This document shows positions 35,416 to 47,085 of a stretch of 64,000 bases of DNA, in pieces. A program made the translations under genes and the position numbers. The notes under the pieces were generated by a model. It saw only the letters and a list, made by a program, of their open reading frames with translations, searched no databases and had not been told where the DNA came from. Position 1 is the first letter of the stretch. Each line of letters begins with the position of its first letter. Source of the stretch: Serendipita indica DSM 11827 (Eukaryota > Basidiomycota > Agaricomycetes > Sebacinales > Serendipitaceae); contig CAJVGD010000002.1 of NCBI GenBank assembly GCA_910890315.1, forward strand, positions 310,001 to 374,000. The letters run 5' to 3'.

Positions 35416-37147
35416 TTAAATTATGTGTATAAATGTCGATTGTGCATAAAGCATCCTCGGACCATATATCGCCTTGTGTCTGTACTCATCAGAATCATCA
35501 TAAAGCACTAATTTCAAACTTACCCGCAGCATCAGCAAGCGTTCTCCGTCAATCATCGCGACAACACGTGAACTGTCAGCCTGGGTAAGATGTGGGAGAG
35601 ATGTGAGCGCGATAGGGAGTCCACCAATCCAGCCCCCGTCAATATCAGGGTAGGTCTTGACTGGCTTCGACTCGATGATTCGATATTGGCTCCACTCGTG
35701 TGGTTGCTCCCTTGATGCTAACTGGGCGCGCACCCATGCTACCATTGCAGGATTGACATTTGCAATGGTCACCACGTTGTCAAGTGACCTAGTTCCTGGG
35801 TTGTGCAGTTTCCCCTTGTCATCTAGCTCCGTTGAATGAAGAAGTAGGAAACGAGAGCCATAGATAAAGCATTCATAGTTGCTCGTCATGCCTCCACGGG
35901 AGAGGAACGTTTCCTGCATCCAACACTTACCCTCGACGACGGGTATCTCTTGTCTATCCAAACCCCGCTCCTCAATCTTTGCTCCATCGTGGGTATTGAA
36001 AAGGGAACTAGCACGGAAGACCAAAGTGTATCCTATGGGTAAACCATCCTCAATCACCGTGAGACGCACGACAATCGCGCGGTCTTCAAGATGAGGATGG
36101 AATGGAAGACGCCTAAATCTGGTCTGGACTTTGCTCTCGGGATCGTTTCGAGAACAGAACGGTGGCGGGTCGCTGCGGCAGACGATATTATATAGGGATC
36201 CCGCCATTCTGGGAAGATGGTATACCGCGATCAGCGCAGGCTGGGTTCCATTACCCCCAGAGGGGGAGAATTGGTAGATCTCGAGTTCGGGTGGTGTCCT
36301 TTGCCCGCGAGCCAAGACGAAATGAGTATCGTCGAGGAAGAAAAAGCTATAGACCGGATCCCTCGCGTCGTACTCAAAGAAGGCATAGAATTTGCCAGTC
36401 TTCCAGTTCACGATGAGGAAATGCCACCTTAGAGTAAGCAGGCCCACAAAGTCACCCATGGCGGTGATGAAGAAACCGTTGTTAATGGCCTGTCCCCTCG
36501 ATCCTGACTGTATCAAAACTGATTTGCAGGATTGGCAATGAGGGCTTCCGTCAGTTAGAGAAAGGAATCGTAGCATGATTGAGCGGTCACTGTAGGCCAT
36601 TAGCTTATCAGGAATACCTAGTACGAAGATCAGCTCACTCTGGCGACCCATGAGACGTTTCTTCCACGGTAACGAGTAGATCATCATAGGGATTCAAGGT
36701 AAAATCGTTGATCGGAATCGCAAAGTTTGGTAAACTCCATGAGGCGCCGGGGTATAAAAGTGATGGGAGTTGATGTACATCTACTTTTGATGTTCGAAAG
36801 CTATCTTCTCCGCATTCCCTGCCTTGGACATATACGCCACCCTGCAGATCGTACGCACCCATAGCGTCATTGACTACACTTCGGGCTCTGCCCGGAAAAA
36901 GCCCAGTCTTGAAGCTAGATTCGATGCTCTTAAGACTACCTATCCTTTCTGACAGCGTTTTGGGGTGGGGCCCTATGTCCTCATAGCCAGCCATACTCAG
37001 GAGTGTTGCGTACTGCACATATGGATCTGTTTCGATCAGGCGGCAAAATTTCTTTGAGACTTGCTTCATACGAAGGAGAGTACCCCAGGAAATATGGCAA
37101 AGTATGCGAATCCATATCTCAACTGGTAAAGAATCGAATGAGAACAT
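35416..37147 (-). CDS. F-box protein, cluster member C
   Basis: F-box at MFSFDSLPVEIWIRILCHIS. Exon 1 ends TSHGSPD, joined over an intron (GTGAGC...ACAG, about 36,570-36,640) to DRSIMLRFLSLTDGSPHC. Body motifs: MGDFVGLLTLRWHFLIVNWKTG, FVLARGQRTPPELEIYQF, LIAVYHLPRMAG, WMQETFLSRGG, CFIYGSRFLLLHS. The last intron (about 35,483-35,527) follows RLLMLR and yields a short tail ending TFIHII. Closest to member B by eye (many shared 10-residue blocks), so B and C look like a recent tandem duplication. Upstream, its frame is open right through from member D. Confidence 0.78.
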
Positions 37148-37284
37148 CTCGGCCGGGAGCAAGTGGTAAAGTGACCCAACCTCACACTCAGTCAAGGAGT
37201 CACATAGGCATGACGATGAGGAATGAAATTCTATCTGACATGGACTGAGATATGTGTGAGATCGTCTGGCTGAGTGGGATCGCT

Positions 37285-38944
37285 CTAGAGAACCGTGAGC
37301 TGGGAGTGAGACAGAGCCCAAGTGGCAACTCACACTATGTACGGTGATTATACGTTCACCATCCATCATACTCCCAACAATATATTCCACTGGACTATGT
37401 TCAATTTTCCTCCAGGAGATAGGGAGATCTCCAACCCAATCCTCGGACACAATGTCTCCTGCACTGACGCGAATTGACCGTTTAACCACCCACCCAGCGT
37501 CCAATGGGCCAAATTCGTCGAAAAAGGCGCTTTTTGTTGTGGAATTGGCCTGAACCATCGCAACAAAGGAGGGATTACAATCAAGGAGGTACAATCCTCT
37601 TGACGTCGTGCCGGCGTTTGACTGAGATTGCTGGTATACCATCCGTGACCCATACGTGAAGAAGGGTTTGTAGTTGTCCGAGGGTAATTCCCCGAAATAT
37701 GTTTCGTGCATCCAGCACGATCCACTGACCACAGGGATGTGGTCACGCCATTCGGTGACTCCTGTGACCTCGTCTCGAAGGAGAGTTTCGGCTCGAAATA
37801 TCAAAGCATAAGCCACGGGATCCTCCAAATTGGGATCCTGTATTACCATATTTATCCACAGGGCTCGATCCTCCAGGCGGGGTGAAAATGGAAGGGGTGT
37901 AAACACTGTGGATATACTGTTATCGTTTCTATACATACCAAACGGTGGAGGGTCACAGTGGCAACTGATATACAAAGGAGCCCTCGTTAAGGCAGGTAAT
38001 TGGTAGATGGCGTGAGGTGTGGGGGGAACAGCACCGAGTTCTCTTGGATCAAAGCTGTAGACTATCAACTCCATTATTTCTTGGTCTGTTTTCAGGATCG
38101 CGAAGCGTGCGTTATGTAGAAATATTACGTCTCTCACTTCGTCGTGCCATCTCACAAGACTTTGCCCAGTCTTCCAGTTGAGGATTGTGAAGTACCATCT
38201 GCCTGCGAGTAGGCATACTAGATCCCCGATGATTATGATCACGTAGAATTCCGCAGGAATGTCGCCGTCGAGTTGACCCTGGAGGACAAACTCTGCACAA
38301 GACTGAGGATGTGGCCTGCCATCACTGAGAGACAGGAAACGGAGAACCGTTAGAGCCTCACTGGAAATGGTGTCAGCGCTTTAGAATCCTCCAAAGGTGA
38401 CTCACCCGTTGAACGGTAACGTCTCCTCTACAGTGACGAGTAGGTCGTTGTGCGGGCTTGACGTAAAATCCCTTATGGGATACTTGAAGTCCGGTAGGAT
38501 CCACGAGCTGCCGAGGGGGTGGAGGGCTGAGGGCAGACGGTGAACTGTCGCGCCAAAGGTATACAGCTCCATGCCTTGTTCTTCAGATGCTCTCCCTTCT
38601 ACGTAAAATCCATCCCGTAGATCACAAGAGGCGCATTGACCGTCGAATGCCGCGTTCATCACGAGCTTGATCGGTACAACAGAAGGAAATTTGGCCGCGC
38701 GAAATGGTCTCTCGATGCGATCTAGAAGCTCTATCCTCTCCTTGACTGAGATTTCATAATCCACGTTGTTTTGCTCATATCCAGCGATACCCAGTCGGAT
38801 CTGATACTCTACAGGACTACTCTGCAAAAGCCGAAGGAATGCTTTCGAGACTCTTTTCGAGTGGATGAGGGTCTTCCATGAAACAAGAATTAAGATCTGT
38901 ATGCAGACTTCGGGAGGTAATGACAAAAAGGTGCTATGTGCCAT
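37285..38944 (-). CDS. F-box protein, cluster member D
   Basis: F-box at MAHSTFLSLPPEVCIQILILVS. An intron near 38,345-38,405 joins LPFNG to LTVLRFLSLSDGRPHPQSC. Body: IIIGDLVCLLAGRWYFTILNWKTG, FAILKTDQEIMELIVYSFD, AIYQLPAL, WMHETYFGELPSDN, FTYGSRMVYQQS, and VGSMMDGERIITVHS. With the GTGAGT donor after VHS and an acceptor ending CCCAG, the gene ends four codons later (LTVL, stop at 37,285-37,287), 137 bp before the start of member C. Without that splice the frame stays open into member C. Resembles the broken member E more than B or C. Confidence 0.75.
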
Positions 38945-39154
38945 AGTGGCAGGTGCCAAGGAATGGAAAGGATCATATCTTGAAATGCGAACCCGGAGGA
39001 GCATATATGTACACTAACGGCAGGAGAATGGGCAGATATGTGCAGTTATTGATAGAGCGACAAGTCCTTACGTATGTATTGATAATAGGGTGAGAGAGCT
39101 GAAAGCCCACTTCAAATGACAATTCGCATAGGGTTGGGAGAAGAAAAAGCAGCC

Positions 39155-40317
39155 TTACTGAGTGTACGGTGAGTAGGCGTTCACCATCCACCATAATTCC
39201 AGATACAGGCTCCCTTTGCCATGGCCTATCTCGGCCAGAGCGATTGGTAAATCACCCGTCCCAATCTTCGGCGATGAATTCGTTTTCATTCTGGATAGTT
39301 GCTTGGTGTACACGATACCTCGTGGTGCTATGCACTGGTTGCTTCCGCAGGACACTGGCAATGTCCGTATCACTGTCGGGGGCCACCAACGAGCGCACCT
39401 TTGCGACCTTGAGAGGACTACAGTCGCTCATATAGACCGAGTACTCTTGCTTCACGCCTAGTTATTGGCCCAAATGTTCGGTGGTTGAAAGGCAACAAGT
39501 GACCCATAGACGAAGCACGCATAATCGGTTGCAACTGCCAGTCTGAGAAATATGTTTCATGCATCCAGGAGTACGCTTTGACAACAGGGGTAGTCACCTC
39601 GTTGCGCACTTCGTGGCTGGAGGCTGTCGGTGGTCCAAGTAGAGTCTCCGCTCTACAAATAAGTATGTAGTCATTAAATTTATATCCAATGTATACGGCC
39701 ATGCGAATGAAGATGGCTCGGTCTTCGAGCCGGGGGACAAAGGGAGTGGAGAGAAAACAGTGGTGGGTGTATCGGGATCCCCTAGGCGTGTGGCGAAAGG
39801 TGGGGGTTCACTTCGACGGCTGAATTCTATCAATCCACCTGCGAGTTTCGGGAGTTAATAGATTGCGGTCAGTTTGTGTGGAGCTGTCATCTGCAGATGG
39901 ATTGAACTTGTAGACCTCCAGTTCCGCCGGGTTTCCTTCGCTACGGATGATCGTATATCTTTGGGCAAGGAGATCTGTTGGCATGAACCGGGATGCGGAG
40001 CACCATTGCTCAGTATGATGAACCTAAGGACAATTGTACTCTCGCTAGTAGACATCAGTGCTATTTGAGGAGATGAAAGTGTACCCACCGCTGAAAACGG
40101 ACTTCTTTCCTCTATTGTAACAAGAAGCTTATCTCGAGGACTTAGACTGAGATCTCTAATGGGAGTATCAGAGTCTGGCAAAGTCCAAGATCTGGCTGTC
40201 GACTCCAATGCGGACGACAGACGATGAACCGTTGCGCCTGTTGTATATGTCAACATTCCTAGCGCTCTCTGTGCCACTTTCCTTATACCAAAAATCCCAC
40301 ACTGAAGCTCATATGAT
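39155..40317 (-). pseudogene. Broken F-box gene body (member E)
   Basis: Lacks its F-box: the readable part starts around the family's residue 95 (YELQCGIFG) at ~40,317 and ends with the C-terminal MVDGERLLTVHS near 39,180. Several frame changes and one larger deletion are needed to follow it (GATVHRLSSALESTARSWTLPD, IVLRFIILSNGAPHPGS, then TAIY-LPKLAGG, AYSWMHETYFSDW, SDCSPLKVAKVRSLV). It stops abruptly at ~40,318, where the left inverted-repeat arm begins. The missing 5' part may be the F-box fragment now at ~46,901-47,085, 6.6 kb away on the same strand. Confidence 0.75.
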
Positions 40318-40321
40318 GCGA

Positions 40322-40570
40322 AACGGAGTCTGGCAAGAGCTTCAAACGCCGTCGAGGTGGAAGTGTAATTGGATTCGATTCATCCCACTGTGGTTGACTG
40401 TTTAGTTTGGTTAGCTATGGTCTGCCTCTGTCATTCTGCACCACAATGTCGAAGCTCTCATTTTTGACGCTACCTCCAGAGCTCCGCATCCATACCTTGA
40501 ATTTTCTGTCGTGGAGGGCACTTCTCCAACTGAAACAAGTTTCCCATGCATTTCTGCAACTCGTGGAGAG
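40322..40570 (+). repeat. Left arm of a ~250 bp inverted repeat around the NLR block
   Basis: The sequence from AACGGAGTCTGGCAAGAGC to the end of the F-box fragment matches the reverse complement of about 46,935-47,188 along its whole length with few gaps; by eye roughly four of five bases agree. It carries two joined pieces: the last codons and stop of the thioesterase gene (RSLARASNAVEVEV-stop here, RSLERASNAIEEV-stop in the intact gene) and then the start of an F-box gene. That shared junction shows both arms derive from one ancestral stretch. Confidence 0.8.
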
Positions 40571-40616
40571 TTCTCAGTTGGACTATCAGATCCTCGGGTG
40601 TCAGGAGACATAGCCA
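40446..40616 (+). pseudogene. F-box N-terminal fragment inside the left arm
   Basis: MSKLSFLTLPPELRIHTL followed by SWRALLQLKQVSHAFLQLVESS is a clear F-box helix set, but the frame stops after ~57 codons and no body follows. It lies within the left inverted-repeat arm, on the strand opposite to the neighbouring F-box genes. A truncated duplicate, not an active gene. Confidence 0.75.
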
Positions 40617-40997
40617 TTCACTCGACAACAGGATGTGTCCCAGATGCGAGTTACGGAAAACCAAGTTGATTCTTCTTCGTTTTGACTCCCAATATCGATG
40701 GTTTACTCAGGTCTGGATCGGGAATAGGCATCGCTTCGTCAGTCCTTTGCGAAGACGATTTGGAAACACAACGAATGGCCTTGAAGCGTGAGCGAGGACT
40801 CGACATATCTCTTATTCAATATGGTAGGGAGCAATGGCCCGTCACCTGCTATGTAGCCTCGCCTCTGATTGCCGTTTACCAGCAAGAAGAACTGGCAGGG
40901 TGAGCTATCGTCTTTCTCAGCGCCATTAGCTCTGTAGATAAATAGCCACAAGAGAGACATTGGCTCACCTGTCATCCTCCCTGCAATCTCGCGGCTG

Positions 40998-41083
40998 TTT
41001 GATGCCAGGCCGCCTACAAACAACCAGCTCTTAAATTAGTTAAACTCCCATTTGACGCCAGGCCACCTAGCGAACAACCAGCT
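40998..41083. repeat. Imperfect direct repeat just upstream of the NLR gene
   Basis: Two ~32 bp units, 40,998-41,029 and 41,051-41,083, share TTTGA-GCCAGGCC-CCTA and AACAACCAGCT with a few differences. Spacing between unit starts is 53 bp; the second ends 28 bp before the NLR start codon. They could be promoter elements or a duplication footprint; nothing more is visible. Confidence 0.6.
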
Positions 41084-41110
41084 TTCCCCCCGCCATCTTG
41101 CCCAGAAATT

Positions 41111-44100
41111 ATGTCAGGTCTTCACTCAGCGTTGACGCGCGATCCAGGTGTCTCCAAATTGTACTCTCGACCCAGCGACAAACCAACGCCTATTCGCGAT
41201 TCAAATCTCAATAAACCATTGCCCCCTAGAATTAGATCAAAGAAGGATGAGCTTGAATTTCTTGAAGTATTTCCCGGAACTGACCCTGTTGTCGAGTGAG
41301 TGGTCTCATCGTCTAATCCAAACGCATTTGGGCTGACTGGAGAAGCATTATTGCCATTCATGGCTTAGATGGCCACAGAGAGAATACATGGACGGCACAA
41401 AATGGTGTCTTGTGGCTTCGAGATCTCCTATCTGCTGACATACCCAACGCCCGTATCCTCGTGTACGGCTACGATGCCGACACTCGGAGCCGAGAGTGTG
41501 TCTCAACGCAGACGATCTATCAACACGCGGACAAATTTATCAAATCTCTGTCACGGCAGCGCACTGATAGTCCACGTGTGAGCAGACAACCACTCTGTGC
41601 TGGACCCTGCTCAAACTCTAACAGCGACCGATCATTTTCGTCGCGCACAGCCTGGGAGGTATTGTGCTCAAACAAGTATTCCCATACCTTGTATTCGGGC
41701 GCGTTCTGATGCACTTCTAGGCCCTCATCCTTTGTCACGTTCAGACTCTGGGCTCGATAAACCACCTACGGGATATATTGGTGTCCACACATGCCATTCT
41801 TTTCTTCGGGACGCCTCACTCCGGTGTCAAAGGCGTTGAACTACTTAAAACTATGAACAGACTTTTGTCGGTGTACTTGAACACAACAGAGGCTATACTC
41901 CGGAATCTCACGGAGAATTCTCCAGAGCTAGAAAACATACAAAATCTATTCAGTTCGGCGAGCGAGGAGATTGAAATCGCTTTGTTCTACGAAGTATATC
42001 CTACGCCACTCGTTGGTGGTACAAAACAACTTGTGAGGACGAAAAGATTCGATTTTTCCCAATTCTGACGCTGGTAGATTGTGCCGTACCGCTCAGCAGT
42101 TGGCGCCCGGGATCGTCGTGCATCCGAAGAGGCATTGAACGCTGATCACTGTGAGATGGTCAAGTTTCAGGACAAGAAAAGCCCTAATTACGTGACGGTT
42201 CTCTCGTGTCTACGGCGGCATATCGAAGGAGCTATGACCGCGGTGACGAGAAAATGGTCCGCAGAGGATGCTCATCGAGGTCTGTCGAGTCCTAATATGA
42301 ATCATTCAATTACTAACGATAATCAGCTCTGGCAAGAAAACGATACCTACCGCCGCATGACGTTCTCAGGCCAACGCCTCGTCTAGAAGTGTCGAGGATC
42401 TACGTAGATAGGCCCGCACTTCATTCCCTTATCACGCATCACCTGCGTCCTACTCGTCGGGTGCGGCATCAGCCACGGTGTATACTGTATGGAATTGGAG
42501 GGTCAGGCAAAACTCAGTTGGCCACAAATTGGATTCGGGACCACGAAAGCAGGTATAGACTGTGCGATTGTTTTGCGAACTTCTAATTGTTGCCTAGTTT
42601 CACTCGGGTGATTTTCGTCGACGCCTCCAGCCAAACTCAATTGGAAAAAGACCTGGAGTTATCAATCCGCTCTATCGGCCCAGAGTATAGAGAGATGACC
42701 TGGAAGGATGCGGTTGCCTACCTCGACGGCAAAGATAGAGGCTGGCTGCTCTTCTTTGACAATGCTGATTCGCCAAGCCTTGATCTGCGTCCGTATCTTC
42801 CTGCTTCCATTCACGGAGCAGTCCTAATTACGACAAGGAATCGTATGTGCACCGACTACGCTCCCGATAGCGCCGTTTCTGTGGGTAATATGGAAGAGAG
42901 CGAGGCAGTCGAACTCCTTCATCGAATTGCCAATATTACACCCACATCCGATACCGAGTCCTGCGCAATTGTCAGAGAGCTAGGAGTGTTGCCGCTGGCG
43001 ATTGCGCAGGCCGGAGTGTATATTCGGAGGACAAGGCGCCTTGATACATACCTGGACACTTTTCGTAAACACCGGGGCCAAATTCTACGCCAGCGGTCAG
43101 ATATTGGCACCGAATACACCTCCTCAACCTACGCCGCGTTCGATCTATCGTTTGACCACCTCCCTGCAAAGACGCAGGAATTCCTGAAGCTCTGCGCGTT
43201 TCTTCATCATTCTCTCATCCCCATCGCGCTCTTTGAACACTCGACATCGTCCGGATTTACCACTTATACCGTTCTGAAAAGCTGCCTTCCTCCAGAGGGT
43301 GACAAGGCTTTGGTCTTTCACCTTCAGAGTATGTTTGGCTCGACATGGGATATAGATTCGTTTCAAAAAGTTATTGAATCAGCCTCCAGCACGTCCTTGA
43401 TCGAGGTTTCGAGTGACGGACTATTTTATACCGTCCATCCCCTCCTTCAGGTATATATCAAGGGGCGTCTTAACGAAGAAGATAACCAGCACTATATGAA
43501 AATGGCAAGACAACTCCTACTTGGTGCTATCCGGCCAGTCGAAGGTAGCAATGCCCAGCTTCGGCAACTACTTCCCCATGCCCACAATATACCCCGATCT
43601 GTGCAATCGGAACATGTGGCTCATGCTTTGGCATTTCGCGAGCTTTACGAGTCCTTAGGTGACCCGAAGTCGTGTCGAGAGCTACTGGAGTCTGCCCTTC
43701 ACCAAGTTCGACAACTTAAAGGTGAAGAGCATGAAGACTCAATATGGGTTATGGGCAAACTTGCCCTTGATCTACTTCGCTGTCATCGATTGCAAGAGGC
43801 GGAGGAGATGCATCGCGAAGTACTCCGTTTACGACTCAAGATTTTTGGAGGACGGCATTTGGACACCATCAAGGCAATGAATGGCCTCTCAATCAGCTTG
43901 AATTCCCGTGGTCAATTGGAGGAAGCGGAAAAGCTGCAAAAAGAGGCTCTTGCTTTGCAGCTCGAGTTGCTTGGAGGGCGACATCTAGATACTATCTCAA
44001 CAATGCATTCCCTCGCCAGCACTCTGCGCGATCGTGGTCAACTGGAAGAAGCGGAAAAGTTGAAACAAGAAGTCCTTGCTCTGCGCCTCGAGATACTGGG

Positions 44101-45478
44101 TAGAAGACATCTGGACACCATCCTAGCAATGACAAGCCTTGCAGGTACCTTGGGTCTCCGAGGTCGATTGGACGAGGCAGAAAGGATGGAACGAGAAGCA
44201 CTCGATCTGCAAATTGAGATCTACGGAGAGCGACATCCACGCACGATCTCCCTAATAAGCAACCTTGCATGCACCTTGTTTGGCCTTGGGCGATTAGACG
44301 AGGCAGAAAAGATGGAACGAGAGGTGATCATTGCAGAAATTGAGATCCTGGGACAGCGGCATCCAGACACCATCTCTGCAATGCACAATCTTGGTGCTAC
44401 ATTGTACAAGCGTGGTCGATTGGATGAAGCAGAGACAATACAGCGAGAGGCCCTCACTCTGCAGCTTGAGCTGTTTGGAAGGCGACATCTAGATACAATC
44501 TCAGCAATGGCTGCCCTCGCCTACACCCTGTGCGATCGCGGTCAACTGGACGAAGCAGACAGATTGCGACAAGAGGTGCTTGCTCTGCGCCTGGAGATAC
44601 TTGGCGAAAGTCACCTAGACACTATCTCGGCAATGAAAAATCTCGCAGACATCTTGATTCGCCGCGGTCAATTGGACGAGGCAGAAAAGGTGGAACGGAG
44701 GTTACTCGCCCTGCAGCTCGAGATCCTCGGACGTCAGCATTCGGACACCATATCAACAATGGGAAACCTCGGGGTCACATTGCGTGACCGCGGTCAATTC
44801 CATGAAGCGGAGAGACTGCAACAACAGGTGCTTGCTCTGCTGCTCGAGAAACATGGAGAACTGCATCCAAAAACTGTCCCGACAATGGAGAACCTCGCAA
44901 TAATCTTCCGTGACCTTGATGAACTTGAGGATGCAGAAGACATGGATCGAAAGGTACTCGCTGTGCAGCTCAAAGTCCTTGGAGTGGAACACTTGGACAC
45001 CATCTCCGCGAAGGATAACCTTGCAGAGACCTTGCGTGACCGTGGTAAATTCGAAGAAGCGGAAAAGCTGAAACGAGAGGTGCTCGCTCTGCGGCTTGAG
45101 ATTCTTGGTGGCGAACATTTAGACACGATATCGACAATGCACCGTCTTGCCGCAACGTTGAAAGACAGCGGTAAATTGGGAGAGGCAGAAAAGATAGAAC
45201 GAGAAGTACTCAGCCTCCGACTTAAGATCCAAGGCATGCGGCACCCAGATACCCTTAACGCCTCTCTATACCTTTCCCACATATTGCACGAAACTGGTCA
45301 ACTCGCGGAAGCTGCAATACGTCTTCAGGAGACCATGGAGCTGCGTGTGGCAGTGTTTGGTGAGGACGACCCACTCACAATGGCAGCAAAGGAGCTTCTA
45401 GCACTCGTAATCTCTCAGAAATCCCATAGTACTCGTCCCCGATTTCGCTCCCGATTCCTTTCTCGCTTATTTTCATGA
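41111..45478 (+). CDS. NLR-type STAND protein: SesB-like hydrolase, NB-ARC, TPR array
   Basis: A complete fungal NOD-like receptor gene. After five short introns the N-terminal ~300 residues form a SesB-like alpha/beta hydrolase: VESIIAIHGLDGHRENTW, ARILVYGYDAD, the nucleophile elbow FVAHSLGGIVLKQA, and LFFGTPHSGVKG. The NB-ARC follows with P-loop CILYGIGGSGKTQLA (near 42,480), Walker B GWLLFFDNAD, sensor GAVLITTRNR, the GLPL-like LGVLPLAIAQAG and a VHP near the MHD position (LFYTVHPLLQ). Thirteen TPR units fill the C-terminus. In such fungal proteins the repeats sense a ligand and the NB-ARC oligomerises to trigger the effector; roles in allorecognition or defence are known for relatives, inferred here. 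No disabling change seen. A broken F-box gene and inverted repeats flank it. Confidence 0.9.
43731..45380 (+). repeat. Array of thirteen 126-bp (42-residue) TPR units
   Basis: Inside the NLR gene. Units follow a common pattern: HLDTISAMxxLAxTLRDRGQLDEAEKLxREVLALRLEILG with variation; I count thirteen, the first and last being the most diverged. All units are exactly 42 residues, with no linker. Kinesin-light-chain-type TPR. Neighbouring units are similar but not identical, so recent homogenisation is partial. Confidence 0.85.
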
Positions 45479-45869
45479 ACGGACTCCTTTGATACTGCCT
45501 CTTCCCCTACTTACACATCGTCTCTCATCATTTGAGCATGAATCCTCTGTTCTTCTTTGCCATAGAAACAAGAACAACATTTATTTATATAGAGCAATGG
45601 ATGAATGTGCACAGACCTTGTCAGAATGAGCTACTCTCCTGTTATGCACAGGCCTCGAGACATACAGGTATCCATTGTATGAGTCGAACGAGAGCCAGCG
45701 TCTCTCCTGACCCTTTAGTCGCGTTCTGGTCGCTATTACCATATAATCATTGTTCAAGATTGTTTGTTGCGCACATCACAGAAACGTCGCCTGTGGATTC
45801 CAGTTTGAATAGACTCAACTGCCACATGATAAGCTTGTCCTCTACTGCGATTCGATGTGGTCTTTACGA

Positions 45870-46690
45870 TCAATTTCGTGGCTCCTTGAGTCTTGCCCAC
45901 GGTGCGAAATACTGATGCAAAATCAGTGAATAACCTAATGCAGTTCAGACTACCATACCTTGCCTTTATATTTCAACGCCTCGAGAGACGTCGCGGCGTG
46001 CAAGGGAGTCTGCGCTGCCACCTTCGTTGGGTACATAATCGGCTTGCTCTACAAATGTAAGGACCGGCAGATTAGGAGAGAAATGACGTAACGCGCACGG
46101 ATATTCGGCTTATAGCAGACGTATGCACTCGAATATTCGATTCGATGCGTCCTACCATTTGTCAGGAGTCGAAAGCAGTCTGAGTAATCAGAATTACCTG
46201 TGTTTCTACTCACCATGAAGATATTTCGCCTGATCTCGCCATCTTCCTTGCCTAGGCGGCTGCGAGGAGGATATTCCCCGACTTACTTTGGAGATATAAC
46301 TGCATAGCCCCGACAGCTCTTCCGGATTTACCATCTCTCAAGGTCTCGAGCATGATTACCTCCCGGTGAATGCACTTGCGAGGTGCATGTCGGAAGCCGT
46401 CTCAACGAGCCGCACGCCCAGAAGGTCGTGACGGAAAGAGAGGAAGAGGTAGACCTCACCGTTGGAAGTAAAAGATGCGTGAAACAGTAATGTCCCAAAA
46501 AGTTGGTCCCGAATCGGGTTGTAGCCTTGGGCGGTGAGCTGTTCGATGGGCACAGAGAATACTCCATAAAGAGACAATTAGAAGAGACGAGAGGTTCGAA
46601 ACGAACGCACGCGTTGTTGATTAGTATGTGGATTTGGGGTTCTTTGGTGTATCTGATAAGTATCTGTGGACCTTGACCCTTTGTGTGGCG
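45870..46690 (-). pseudogene. Decayed short-chain dehydrogenase/reductase gene
   Basis: Fragments of an SDR of the retinol-dehydrogenase-like fungal kind. From the minus strand: TKEPQIHILINNA (NNAG motif region, ~46,640), VPIEQLTAQGY, then the next strand continues in another frame as FGTNFLGHYCFTHLLLP. After a gap, the C-terminal YPTKVAAQTPLHAATSLEALKYKGK and, over an intron, YFAPWARLKEP end at ~45,870. The nucleotide-binding GxxxGxG start and the catalytic YxxxK part are not found, so it is a dead remnant. It lies between the NLR and the right repeat arm. Confidence 0.65.
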
Positions 46691-46900
46691 GCATGGTTAG
46701 TATTACTCTACGCAGCCTCTAATATGTGACATGGATAGCATTTGCTGTGATCGTTCCATTCTCCTAGTCTTCGCCGCAAGAGCTCAGTCCATCGCAACGA
46801 GCTGCACAAGGGCGGCAGCGGTTAAAAAGACCACGCTCTCCATCTCCCCCGACAGGAAGAGGTCAAGCAGACGCTATAAGTGGCAGATAAGTTGCGCAAC

Positions 46901-47085
46901 TCACATCAATGGGTAGGAGGATCTCATTAAGTCCACCTGGCTACCTCCACGAGGTGCAGAAATGCAGGGGAAACCTATTTCAGCTGGAGAAGAGTTGCCC
47001 ACGACAAGAAACTCAAGGTATGGATGCGGAGCTCTGGAGGTAGCGTAAAAAAATGAGAGCTTCGACACTGTGGTGCAGAACGACA
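46901..47085 (-). pseudogene. F-box N-terminal fragment inside the right arm
   Basis: The counterpart of the left-arm fragment: the same start (VSKLSF), the Pro-Pro-Glu-Leu-Arg F-box core spread over frames, and the QVS-AFLQL helix, but with a frame change and no body. It lies just downstream of the thioesterase gene on the same strand and could be the detached 5' end of broken member E. Confidence 0.6.
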
